Shown: one piece after another, positions 1-5,316 of the stretch
Position numbering within the stretch: the first letter of the stretch is position 1
Layout: each line of letters starts with the position of its first letter
NCBI GenBank assembly: GCA_016215715.1
Contig: JACRIG010000024.1
Span: 1-6,116, forward strand
Reading direction: 5' to 3'
Length of the DNA: 6,116 bases
Source: Candidatus Peregrinibacteria bacterium
GTDB taxonomy: Bacteria; Patescibacteriota; Gracilibacteria; Peribacterales; Peribacteraceae
Made by a program: the position numbers and the translations under genes
The notes under the pieces: generated by a model
Database searches by the model: none
Told to the model about the DNA's origin: nothing
What the model saw: only the letters and a program-made list of their open reading frames with translations

Positions 1-143
1 TACGACGGCTGCTACAACTGCACTCACAGCTACAACTGCGGGGAGACCGGGGATGGGTCGCATATGTCAGCAGGGGAATCACCACCGATGCTACCGCTTC
101 AGATTTTCTCCGGCAATACGAAATTGCGTGTTAAGGTACTGAC
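1..143. other. Unresolved left-edge stretch upstream of the pseudouridine synthase
   Basis: No gene can be assigned here. All three + frames are open from base 1. Frame 3 ends at TAA 132-134, just before the next gene, and could be the tail of an upstream gene. Frame 2 ends at TGA 140-142 and starts Thr/Ala-rich. Frame 1 has strongly G/C-ending codons over the first 60 bases and reads as Cys/Tyr-rich (CYNCTHSYNC), but runs on to 229-231 inside the next gene. On the − strand an ATG at 61-63 would begin a hydrophobic stretch running off the left edge (MRPIPGLPAVVAV), without a visible ribosome binding site. The segment contains an imperfect direct repeat, GCTACAACTGC near positions 11-20 and again near 30-40, which makes each frame look repetitive. 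I cannot choose between these readings. Confidence 0.3.
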
Positions 144-950
144 ATGCAGGAACGCCTCCAAAAAATTCTCGCGGCAAATGGTTTTGGTTCCCGGCGCAAA
201 GTTGAGGAATTCATCACCGCCGGACGGGTGAAGGTAAATGGCACGGTCGCGGTACTCGGGCAGAAGGCGGACGGGGAGATCGATACCATCGAAATGGATG
301 GCCAGCCGGTGAAAGGCGGCGGGACTTTTCTGTATTATCTTCTCCATAAGCCGGTCGGGGTTGTGTGCACGAACATTGGACAAGACACTGCGAAAAATCC
401 TTCTCCTCACTCTCAACGTATTAATACAGTGGAGGTACGCGGAGGGAAAAAGAAGAGTGGGGGAATGAAGCCGGGAACGAAGACCGTGCGGGATTTGCTG
501 CCGCCGGAACTCCGCGGAAAGATTGTGACGGTCGGACGACTTGATAAAGATTCTGAAGGGTTGCTGCTCCTGACAAACGACGGGCAGCTGGCGCAGCACC
601 TGATGCATCCGAAGTACTCTCATGAAAAAGAATATGAAGTGGAGGTCGATCGTGTCATTTCGGATTCAGCCCTCCAGCAATTGAAAAAGGGGGTCTACAT
701 TGACGGAGAGCCAACCAAGTCTGCGCGTGTGAAACGCTTAAGCGAAAACAAATTTTCAATGGCGATCAGCGAAGGACGTAATCGTCAGATTCGCCGCATG
801 TGCGAGAAGATCGGGTGCATTGTCACAAAACTGAAGCGTGTGCGGATCGTGACGCTCGAGGATCGTTCACTGGCTGCAGGCTCACTGCGCGCCCTTTTGC
901 CGTGGGAGGTGGATCAGCTGCGTGAGGCCACCGGACTTCTGGAACAGTGA
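144..950 (+). CDS. S4-domain 16S/23S rRNA pseudouridine synthase, RsuA/RluB family
   Basis: This enzyme isomerises a specific uridine in rRNA to pseudouridine in the cytoplasm. Residues 1-45 form an S4 RNA-binding domain (LQKILAANGFGSRRKVEEFI, then GRVKVNG). The catalytic domain follows: YYLLHKPVGVVCT at 64-76, the catalytic motif GRLDKDSEGLLLLTNDG at 131-147 with the presumed catalytic Asp134, and the family motif EGRNRQIRRMCEKIG at 210-224. The length of 268 aa is normal to slightly long. The ATG at 144 is preceded by AAGG at 133-136, a 7-base spacing. The oddity is an extra polar, Lys/Gly-rich segment at about residues 78-110, between the KP-x-G motif and DLLP. These motifs sit 47 residues apart instead of about 18 in relatives such as E. 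coli RluB. The family is clear. Whether the target is 16S (RsuA) or 23S rRNA (RluB, RluE or RluF type) cannot be told, so no symbol is given. Confidence 0.95.
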   Translation: MQERLQKILAANGFGSRRKVEEFITAGRVKVNGTVAVLGQKADGEIDTIEMDGQPVKGGGTFLYYLLHKPVGVVCTNIGQDTAKNPSPHSQRINTVEVRGGKKKSGGMKPGTKTVRDLLPPELRGKIVTVGRLDKDSEGLLLLTNDGQLAQHLMHPKYSHEKEYEVEVDRVISDSALQQLKKGVYIDGEPTKSARVKRLSENKFSMAISEGRNRQIRRMCEKIGCIVTKLKRVRIVTLEDRSLAAGSLRALLPWEVDQLREATGLLEQ

Positions 951-965
951 TGCGGCTTCGCATTA
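948..965 (+). other. Small hairpin overlapping the stop codon of the pseudouridine synthase gene
   Basis: TGATGCG (948-954) can pair with CGCATTA (959-965) around a GCTT loop, giving seven pairs including one G-U. It starts on the TGA stop codon itself. No T-run follows directly; the first T-rich stretch lies more than 25 bases downstream. It is therefore not a canonical intrinsic terminator. It could be a 3'-end or processing structure, or chance. Confidence 0.25.
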
Positions 966-1048
966 CAAAAGCCACTCGTGTGTAGCTTCTGTTTTCCTCG
1001 TATCAGACCTTTACTACGCCGCTATTCATAGTTTAAAAGGAATTTGGT

Positions 1049-1078
1049 ATGAACTACTCTATATTTTTCACAACTTGA
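1049..1078 (+). CDS. Possible 9-codon leader ORF upstream of the secreted protein gene
   Basis: An ATG at 1049 opens a 9-residue reading frame, MNYSIFFTT, ended by TGA at 1076-1078. It is preceded by AAAAGGA (core AAGGA at 1037-1041) with a 7-base spacing, the best ribosome binding site in the neighbourhood. It is in the same frame as the secreted protein ORF that begins at 1130, 27 codons further on, so the TGA is the only in-frame stop between them. The peptide resembles no leader I recognise. It could be a translated leader peptide controlling the downstream gene, the remains of an older N-terminus, or chance in an AT-richer intergenic stretch. Confidence 0.3.
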   Translation: MNYSIFFTT

Positions 1079-1103
1079 AGGTGTTCTTGGGGATGCGTAT
1101 GGT
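1075..1103 (+). promoter_or_regulatory. Candidate sigma70-type promoter for the secreted protein gene
   Basis: TTGAAG (1075-1080) and TATGGT (1098-1103) are separated by 17 bases, and each matches four of six consensus positions. Transcription would start near 1110, leaving an untranslated leader of about 20 bases before the ATG at 1130. The match is moderate and could be chance. The upstream gene offers read-through as an alternative. Confidence 0.25.
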
Positions 1104-1129
1104 GCAGACGATTCTTTCCTCTTTTACTT

Positions 1130-1615
1130 ATGCGTTTTCCTGCATCAGCGTTTCTGACCGTTTGTGGTATCAGCGCGGCAGCCGCCGTGAGCATCGCAGG
1201 GAGCACGGCGCTCTCTGCCAATGCGGGTTTCTGGGGCGGTTTCTTTGGTTCTGCTTCTTCCCCATTGCCGATGACGACGCCGTCGGTTTCGACAAATATT
1301 CAGAATATTTTTCCTCTGGTGCCCGGGTCACCTGGTGCTATTCAGCCGCTTTCCACAGGAACAAATCCCACCACCACCACAATAACAAATCAGCAGACAT
1401 GCATAAAAAAAACTGACGCTCAGATATTGCAGCGGATTGTAGCGAAGTACCCACAAATCGCTTCTTTCGTACAATCTGAGCGTACATGCGGTGCATCTCT
1501 TTCGACTGTTTGTGAGCGTTCGCTGTCTCCGTTTGATTGTCCGAACAATGGAGGCGGATGTGCGGGAGGAACCTGCTATGTGACAAACAGCACATATTGT
1601 TCGTGCACTCGGTGA
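1130..1615 (+). CDS. Unrecognised secreted cysteine-rich protein
   Basis: I do not recognise a family for this 161-aa protein. It starts with a signal peptide: MRF, a long Ala-rich hydrophobic core at about residues 4-30, and a likely signal peptidase I site after ANA at 30-32. The mature part begins with a Gly/Phe-rich segment (GFWGGFFG), then a Pro/Ser/Thr-rich linker at about 41-90 including a run of threonines, then a C-terminal domain from about 91. That domain carries eight cysteines at 91, 120, 128, 137, 144, 149, 157 and 159, an even number that would suit four disulfides outside the cytoplasm. It ends in a tight NGGGCAGGTCY...YCSC cluster. The layout suggests a surface or exported protein with a flexible linker and a small disulfide-bonded domain. 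The ATG at 1130 is the only in-frame start after the stop at 1076-1078 and has no Shine-Dalgarno sequence. The signal peptide and codon use argue that the ORF is real. Function is unknown. Confidence 0.75.
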   Translation: MRFPASAFLTVCGISAAAAVSIAGSTALSANAGFWGGFFGSASSPLPMTTPSVSTNIQNIFPLVPGSPGAIQPLSTGTNPTTTTITNQQTCIKKTDAQILQRIVAKYPQIASFVQSERTCGASLSTVCERSLSPFDCPNNGGGCAGGTCYVTNSTYCSCTR

Positions 1616-1644
1616 TACCGGACCTGTTATTTTATGCCGGAAAG

Positions 1645-1653
1645 TGCTATAAT
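1645..1653 (+). promoter_or_regulatory. Extended -10 promoter element (TGCTATAAT) directly before the beta-CASP RNase gene
   Basis: A perfect TATAAT at 1648-1653 is preceded by TGC, which makes an extended -10 element. No good -35 box lies 16-18 bases upstream, which an extended -10 can tolerate. Initiation would be expected at about 1660, only a few bases before the ATG at 1664. This would leave the GGAG ribosome binding site (1654-1657) outside the transcript. If the box is used, the mRNA is nearly leaderless. Confidence 0.55.
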
Positions 1654-1663
1654 GGAGTGAAAC

Positions 1664-3061
1664 ATGAAAATCATTCCTCATGGCGCGGCACGGGAGGTGA
1701 CAGGCACATGCCATGAGCTTCAGGTTGCCGGTAAGCGCATCCTTCTGGATTGCGGGCTCTTTCAGGGCAAGCGCAGTGAGGCGGCGGTTAAGAACGCAAC
1801 ATTCACATTTGATCCGGCAAAGGACATCGATGCGATGATTCTCAGCCATGCGCATATGGACCATGTCGGACGCATTCCGGTCCTCTGGAAGCGCGGGTAC
1901 CGCAATCCTATCTACTGTACGTACGCGACGAAGGATTTATCTGCGGTGATGCTACAGGACGGCGGATTCATTCAGGAAAAAGACGAGGAATTTTTTAAGA
2001 AGCACTGCAAAGCGTCCATGCTTCCCTTTGACGGCCCCCTCTATACGCAGCAGGATGGCGAAGAATGCGGTGTCCTCTTTCAGGGCAGGAACTACAATGA
2101 GTGGTTCGACGTTCTCCCCGGCGTCGTCCGGGCAAAATTCATCGAGGCGGGACACGTCCTTGGTTCCGCAATGGTGCTTATCGAAGTCACTGAAAATGGG
2201 ACAAAGCGGCGTGTCGGCTTCAGCGGGGATCTCGGCCGTGAGAATCTGCCGATCATCCGCGATCCGGAAGCGATGGAGCCCGTGGAGGCACTCATTTGTG
2301 AATCAACGTACGGCAACCGGACGCATGAGGACGTTACGACGGCGCGTGAAAAGCTGAAGGAAATCATTACGAGGACAGCCAAACGCGGCGGGAAAATTCT
2401 TCTTCCTGCATTCTCACTCGAGCGCACACAGCAGATCGTGTACGAGCTTCACTTCCTCTGGGACAAGCACGAACTGCCGCCTGTGCCGATCTTCATCGAC
2501 TCGCCCCTCGCCTCGCGCATCACGGACGTCTTCATGAAACATCCGGAATGTTACGACCGCGAAATGTACGACGATTTCCTCTCCCGCGCACATAATCCCT
2601 TCTACTTCTCACTCCTCAAATACACCGAGAGTGTGGATGAGAGCAAGTCACTCAACGGAAAGCCCGGGCCGATGGTCCTGATGGCGGGCTCGGGTATGTG
2701 CGAAGCGGGACGCATCCGCCATCACCTGCAGAATGAACTCGAAGACGACAAAAATACTTTCCTCGCAGTCGGGTACATGGCGGAGAACACGCTCGGTGCA
2801 AAGATTGTCGACCCGACGATTACGGAAGTGAAGATCTTCGATAGGTTCTACCGGAAGCGCGCGGAGGTTGCCTACATTGAGGCGTACTCGGGACATGCTG
2901 ATCAGGAAGGGCTCAACGCGTATGTGCGCGCGATCGACGGTCTGAAGAAAGTCATCCTCGTCCATGGGGAGCCGGAGCAGATGGATCCCTTCGGGGAGCG
3001 TATCCGCTCATGGAATATGGATGTTGCGATGCCCGAGCGGGAAGAAGTGATCGAGCTGTGA
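1664..3061 (+). CDS. MBL-fold/beta-CASP ribonuclease, CPSF73/YSH1-like
   Basis: This is a zinc-dependent metallo-beta-lactamase-fold nuclease with a beta-CASP domain, predicted to cut or trim RNA in the cytoplasm. At 465 aa it has the usual length of the family. All expected metal and catalytic residues are visible: HAHMDH at 62-67, His163 in GHVLGSA, Asp189 in SGDL, Glu213 in ESTYG (motif A), His411 in SGHAD (motif B) and His434 in VHGE (motif C). The beta-CASP insert lies at about 210-400, with LPAFSLERTQQ, PIFIDSPLA and MAGSGMCEAGRI. The ATG at 1664 is preceded by GGAG at 1654-1657 with a 6-base spacing. Archaeal and bacterial relatives are described as RNA 3'-end processing or decay enzymes; the actual substrate here is unknown. 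It lacks the C-terminal extension of RNase J, so it is not a close RNase J. It lies 48 bp after the secreted protein gene and 21 bp before the exporter permease. Confidence 0.93.
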   Translation: MKIIPHGAAREVTGTCHELQVAGKRILLDCGLFQGKRSEAAVKNATFTFDPAKDIDAMILSHAHMDHVGRIPVLWKRGYRNPIYCTYATKDLSAVMLQDGGFIQEKDEEFFKKHCKASMLPFDGPLYTQQDGEECGVLFQGRNYNEWFDVLPGVVRAKFIEAGHVLGSAMVLIEVTENGTKRRVGFSGDLGRENLPIIRDPEAMEPVEALICESTYGNRTHEDVTTAREKLKEIITRTAKRGGKILLPAFSLERTQQIVYELHFLWDKHELPPVPIFIDSPLASRITDVFMKHPECYDREMYDDFLSRAHNPFYFSLLKYTESVDESKSLNGKPGPMVLMAGSGMCEAGRIRHHLQNELEDDKNTFLAVGYMAENTLGAKIVDPTITEVKIFDRFYRKRAEVAYIEAYSGHADQEGLNAYVRAIDGLKKVILVHGEPEQMDPFGERIRSWNMDVAMPEREEVIEL

Positions 3062-3070
3062 TCCGGAGCG

Positions 3071-3076
3071 TATACT
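3071..3076 (+). promoter_or_regulatory. Candidate -10 box (TATACT) just before the permease start
   Basis: TATACT matches five of six -10 positions and ends 6 bases before the GTG start at 3083. A start site seven bases downstream would fall on the G of the GTG, giving a leaderless message. The possible -35 (GTGATC at 3047-3052, spacer 18) is poor. A GGAG at 3065-3068 is 14 bases from the GTG, too far for a normal ribosome binding site. The 21-bp gap to the RNase gene would also fit co-transcription. Confidence 0.35.
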
Positions 3077-3082
3077 CGGCGC

Positions 3083-3922
3083 GTGTCCGCTCACTTTAGC
3101 TTCAGGCACGGCGCCCGTATTGTTTTTGCGCTCGGGTGGGCTGATTTCATCCTGAAGTACCGCGGGTCGGTTCTGGGGTACCTGTGGTCTTTCCTCGGAC
3201 CCCTCGTCCAGTTCATTGTTATTCTCACGGTATTCCGGCCTTTTATTGGCGAGGCGATTCCGCAGTATCCGCTGTACCTCTTCCTCGGGCTCATCATGTG
3301 GGAGCATTTTTCACTCACCACGTCCGCCTGTGTGTCCGTGCTCTACGACAAGATGGGCATGATGCAGAAGGTTTCCTTTCCGCGCATTCTGCTGCCGCTG
3401 AGTGTCGGCTGGACGCACCTGATTATTTTCCTGACGCGCTTTGCAATTTTCTTCCTGTTTGCGCTGATGCTCGGGGTGCAGCCGGAATGGTCCTACATCC
3501 TCCTGTTCGTCATTCTGCTCAATATGACGCTTTTTGCGCTCGGGATAGGGATGGGTGTGAGTGCCTACAGCGTCCGCTTCCGGGACATTCCGCACCTCTG
3601 GGGCGTCGCCCTCCAGATTCTCTTCTGGCTGACACCCATTCTGTACCCCGCATTCAACGCCGGTCCGGTCATGCATGAGCTGGTAGCCATGCTTTCCGGC
3701 CGTTTCTCCTTCACCTTTGCATCCATCTTTACAACGTTCATCCGGTTCCAGCCTCTCTCGCTGATTCTTTACGACGCGCGACGGATCACCCTGTACGCGG
3801 ATTCGTCCGGTGTTCCTTCGTTCATCCACATCGTCTTTTTGACGGTGATGTGCTCCGTCTTTTTTCTCGCAGGTGCAATCCTCTTTGTGCGCCGAAGCCG
3901 TTTTTTTGTGCAAGAATACTGA
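3083..3922 (+). CDS. ABC-2 type polysaccharide export permease (Wzm/TagG-like)
   Basis: This is the membrane subunit of an ABC exporter that moves a lipid-linked glycan across the cytoplasmic membrane. The 279-aa protein shows the family's landmarks. The N-terminal interface segment DFILKYRGSVLGYLWSFLGP at 21-40 leads into the first membrane helix. YPLYLFLGLIMWEHF (62-76), the coupling segment KVSFPRILLPL (96-106) and YSVRFRDIPHLWGVALQILF (162-181) before WLTPILYP follow, then FQPLSLILYDARR near 222-234. About six membrane segments are visible, roughly at 31-52, 63-84, 109-131, 138-160, 171-190 and 247-268. The GTG at 3083 is the only plausible start, since the frame is closed by the previous gene's stop at 3059-3061. 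The ATPase gene starts 2 bp after its stop, so the two are translationally linked and form one transporter. O-antigen, teichoic-acid-like or other surface glycan cannot be distinguished. Confidence 0.93.
   Translation: MSAHFSFRHGARIVFALGWADFILKYRGSVLGYLWSFLGPLVQFIVILTVFRPFIGEAIPQYPLYLFLGLIMWEHFSLTTSACVSVLYDKMGMMQKVSFPRILLPLSVGWTHLIIFLTRFAIFFLFALMLGVQPEWSYILLFVILLNMTLFALGIGMGVSAYSVRFRDIPHLWGVALQILFWLTPILYPAFNAGPVMHELVAMLSGRFSFTFASIFTTFIRFQPLSLILYDARRITLYADSSGVPSFIHIVFLTVMCSVFFLAGAILFVRRSRFFVQEY
3901..3907 (+). other. U_UUU_UUU slippery heptamer near the end of the permease gene
   Basis: Seven consecutive T residues sit in the phase T|TTT|TTT relative to the permease frame, encoding Phe-Phe at the end of the protein, 12 bases before the stop codon at 3920. 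A -1 slip here enters the frame of the next gene, which is open back to 3850. The product would be a permease-ATPase-methyltransferase fusion. The heptamer fits the classical X_XXY_YYZ rule. I did not identify a convincing downstream stimulatory structure, so use of this site is only a possibility. Confidence 0.25.
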
Positions 3923-3924
3923 GC

Positions 3925-5316
3925 GTGACTGCCCCCGTCCTCTCCTGCCGCGACATTCATAAATCCTTCCGATACGCTCCGGTATCGGGCAATCTTCTGC
4001 AGGACCGCGTGCTCCGCTGGCGCCATCTGCGGCGGTCACGGACGATCGTGCATGCGCTGAAGGGTATTACCCTCGCGCTTGCACGCGGCGAGTGGGTAGG
4101 TCTCTCCGGGCCCAACGGCACGGGGAAAACGACACTGCTGCGTATCCTCGCCGGCATTCTTTTTGCCGATGGGGGGAATGTCGAACGCACAGGGCGCCTC
4201 TCCTCTTTTTTTGAACTGGGTGTCGGATTCCACCCCGAGCGGTGTGCGGCGGAGAATATGTACCTGCACGGGCTTCTCCACGGCATGTCCTCCTCTGACA
4301 TCCGGCGTGAGACCGGCCGCATCATTGAGTTTGCGGGACTGGGTTCCTGCGACCGGATGCCCTACAAATGCTTCAGCACGGGCATGCGGTTCCGTATGGG
4401 GTTTGCAGCCGCGACGATGGTGGATGCCGATACCTACCTGCTCGACGAGATCCTCGCCGTCGGTGACTCTGCGTTCCAGCAACAGTGCTGGGATCATCTT
4501 TTCCGGATGAAGGCGAGCGGGAAATCCGCGATCATTGTCGGTCATTTTTTGCCCGAACTGCAGCGGATCTGCGACCGGATCGTTTTTCTGGATGAAGGCG
4601 CTATTCTCAGCGAGGAGGCTGTCTCATCGGGTGCCGTCGTACAGACCCCGCATCCGCAGCAGCGTTTTTTACGCTCCGGCGATCAGCCGGAGAGAGCGGC
4701 CGCCTTTGAGGTTGTTTCGGTGCCTGACTTTCACCGCACGTACGGAATGTTCAATTTCAGTGAGGCCATCCACGGCCTCACGCCGGCGAACGATACGCAG
4801 GTCATCCTGACGCTCCTCATGCATACCCGACCGCAGCGGATACTGGAGATCGGCACGGCGACGGGACACATGACAGCCAATCTGACGCAGTGGAGTCGCG
4901 ATGACGCACATATTTTTACGATTGGTGCGGTCGACGATCTGGGAATTCCCACAACAGAATCGCAGCGATACGAAGATCCGTCGCGGGGCGAGTTCGGACG
5001 TCATGCCAATGCCTTCGGGAAAGCGCACAAAGTGTTTTTCATTACTGCCGATTCGACGCAGTACGATCTGGAACGCCTTGCGCCGCTCGATTTTGCGTTC
5101 ATTGACGGAGCACATGATTTCGACCACGTCCTTACGGATTCACGGAGTGCTTATAAAGCCCTGCGGTCCGGAGGGTGTATCGTCTGGCACGACTTCAACA
5201 GTCCCGCACCCTGGGTGAAGGTGCGTGAAGCGCTGGAAGCGGCATGCTTCCCCGAAAAGATTCATTTCGTCGCGGGAACACAGGTTGCGTATCTGCATAA
5301 AGCCGCTCCCGCATGA
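3925..5316 (+). CDS. Polysaccharide export ABC ATPase (Wzt/TagH-like) fused to a class I SAM methyltransferase
   Basis: This 463-aa protein joins two enzymes. Residues 1-235 are the ATPase that powers glycan export. They contain the Wzt/TagH-type N-terminus (CRDIHKSFRY, then HALKGITLALARGEWVGL), Walker A GPNGTGKTT at 62-70, FELGVGFHPE at 96-105, a signature STGMRFRM at 151-158, Walker B YLLDE at 171-175, LAVGD at 177-181 and the switch His207 in VGH, where VSH is usual. After a linker, residues about 270-460 form a Methyltransf_24-like domain. Its features are the SAM-binding motif ILEIGTATGHM at 306-316, DFAFIDGAHDFDHVLTD at 389-405 and LRSGGCIVWHDF at 413-424. No recognisable glycan-binding Wzt C-terminal module is present. 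I chose GTG 3925, 2 bp after the permease stop, because the family N-terminus begins there. The ATG at 3850 would add 25 atypical residues inside the permease gene. No clear ribosome binding site precedes the GTG, which suggests translational coupling. The methyl acceptor is unknown; the growing glycan end is my inference. Confidence 0.92.
   Translation: MTAPVLSCRDIHKSFRYAPVSGNLLQDRVLRWRHLRRSRTIVHALKGITLALARGEWVGLSGPNGTGKTTLLRILAGILFADGGNVERTGRLSSFFELGVGFHPERCAAENMYLHGLLHGMSSSDIRRETGRIIEFAGLGSCDRMPYKCFSTGMRFRMGFAAATMVDADTYLLDEILAVGDSAFQQQCWDHLFRMKASGKSAIIVGHFLPELQRICDRIVFLDEGAILSEEAVSSGAVVQTPHPQQRFLRSGDQPERAAAFEVVSVPDFHRTYGMFNFSEAIHGLTPANDTQVILTLLMHTRPQRILEIGTATGHMTANLTQWSRDDAHIFTIGAVDDLGIPTTESQRYEDPSRGEFGRHANAFGKAHKVFFITADSTQYDLERLAPLDFAFIDGAHDFDHVLTDSRSAYKALRSGGCIVWHDFNSPAPWVKVREALEAACFPEKIHFVAGTQVAYLHKAAPA

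Noticed and set aside
99..623. 174-residue ORF on the − strand
   Set aside because: It is antisense to the S4 and catalytic domains of the pseudouridine synthase and shows no recognisable motif.
967..998. AAGC...GCTT followed by CTGTTTT as a terminator of the pseudouridine synthase gene
   Set aside because: A four-pair stem with a 12-base loop and a short, interrupted T-run is too weak to call.
951..1129. Possible tRNA or structured RNA in the intergenic gap
   Set aside because: No cloverleaf, CCA end or long stem was found by eye; only the short hairpin at the stop codon and the small ORF are supported.
922..1416. 164-residue ORF on the + strand overlapping the secreted protein gene
   Set aside because: It begins inside the pseudouridine synthase gene. 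The His/Asn run near its end is just the ACC-rich threonine tract of the secreted protein read in another frame. It shows no domain or signal peptide.
1618..1640. CCGG...CCGG inverted repeat after the secreted protein gene as a terminator
   Set aside because: Only four pairs with a long loop and no T-run after the second arm. CCGG is self-complementary, so this is expected by chance.
1328..1864. 178-residue ORF on the − strand
   Set aside because: It spans two + strand genes and the promoter-like gap between them, with a Trp-run and cysteines that mirror the secreted protein's threonine and cysteine codons. No family features are seen.
3850..3924. Upstream ATG start for the ATPase-methyltransferase
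   Set aside because: It would add 25 Cys/Arg-rich residues overlapping the permease gene. The family N-terminus begins right after the GTG at 3925, which sits 2 bp past the permease stop. The open frame is kept only as part of the slippage hypothesis.
3311..4039. 242-residue ORF on the − strand
   Set aside because: It lies entirely opposite the permease and the start of the ATPase, whose family motifs are unmistakable. Its charged Arg/Glu/Gly/His-rich composition is the typical antisense image of a membrane protein gene.
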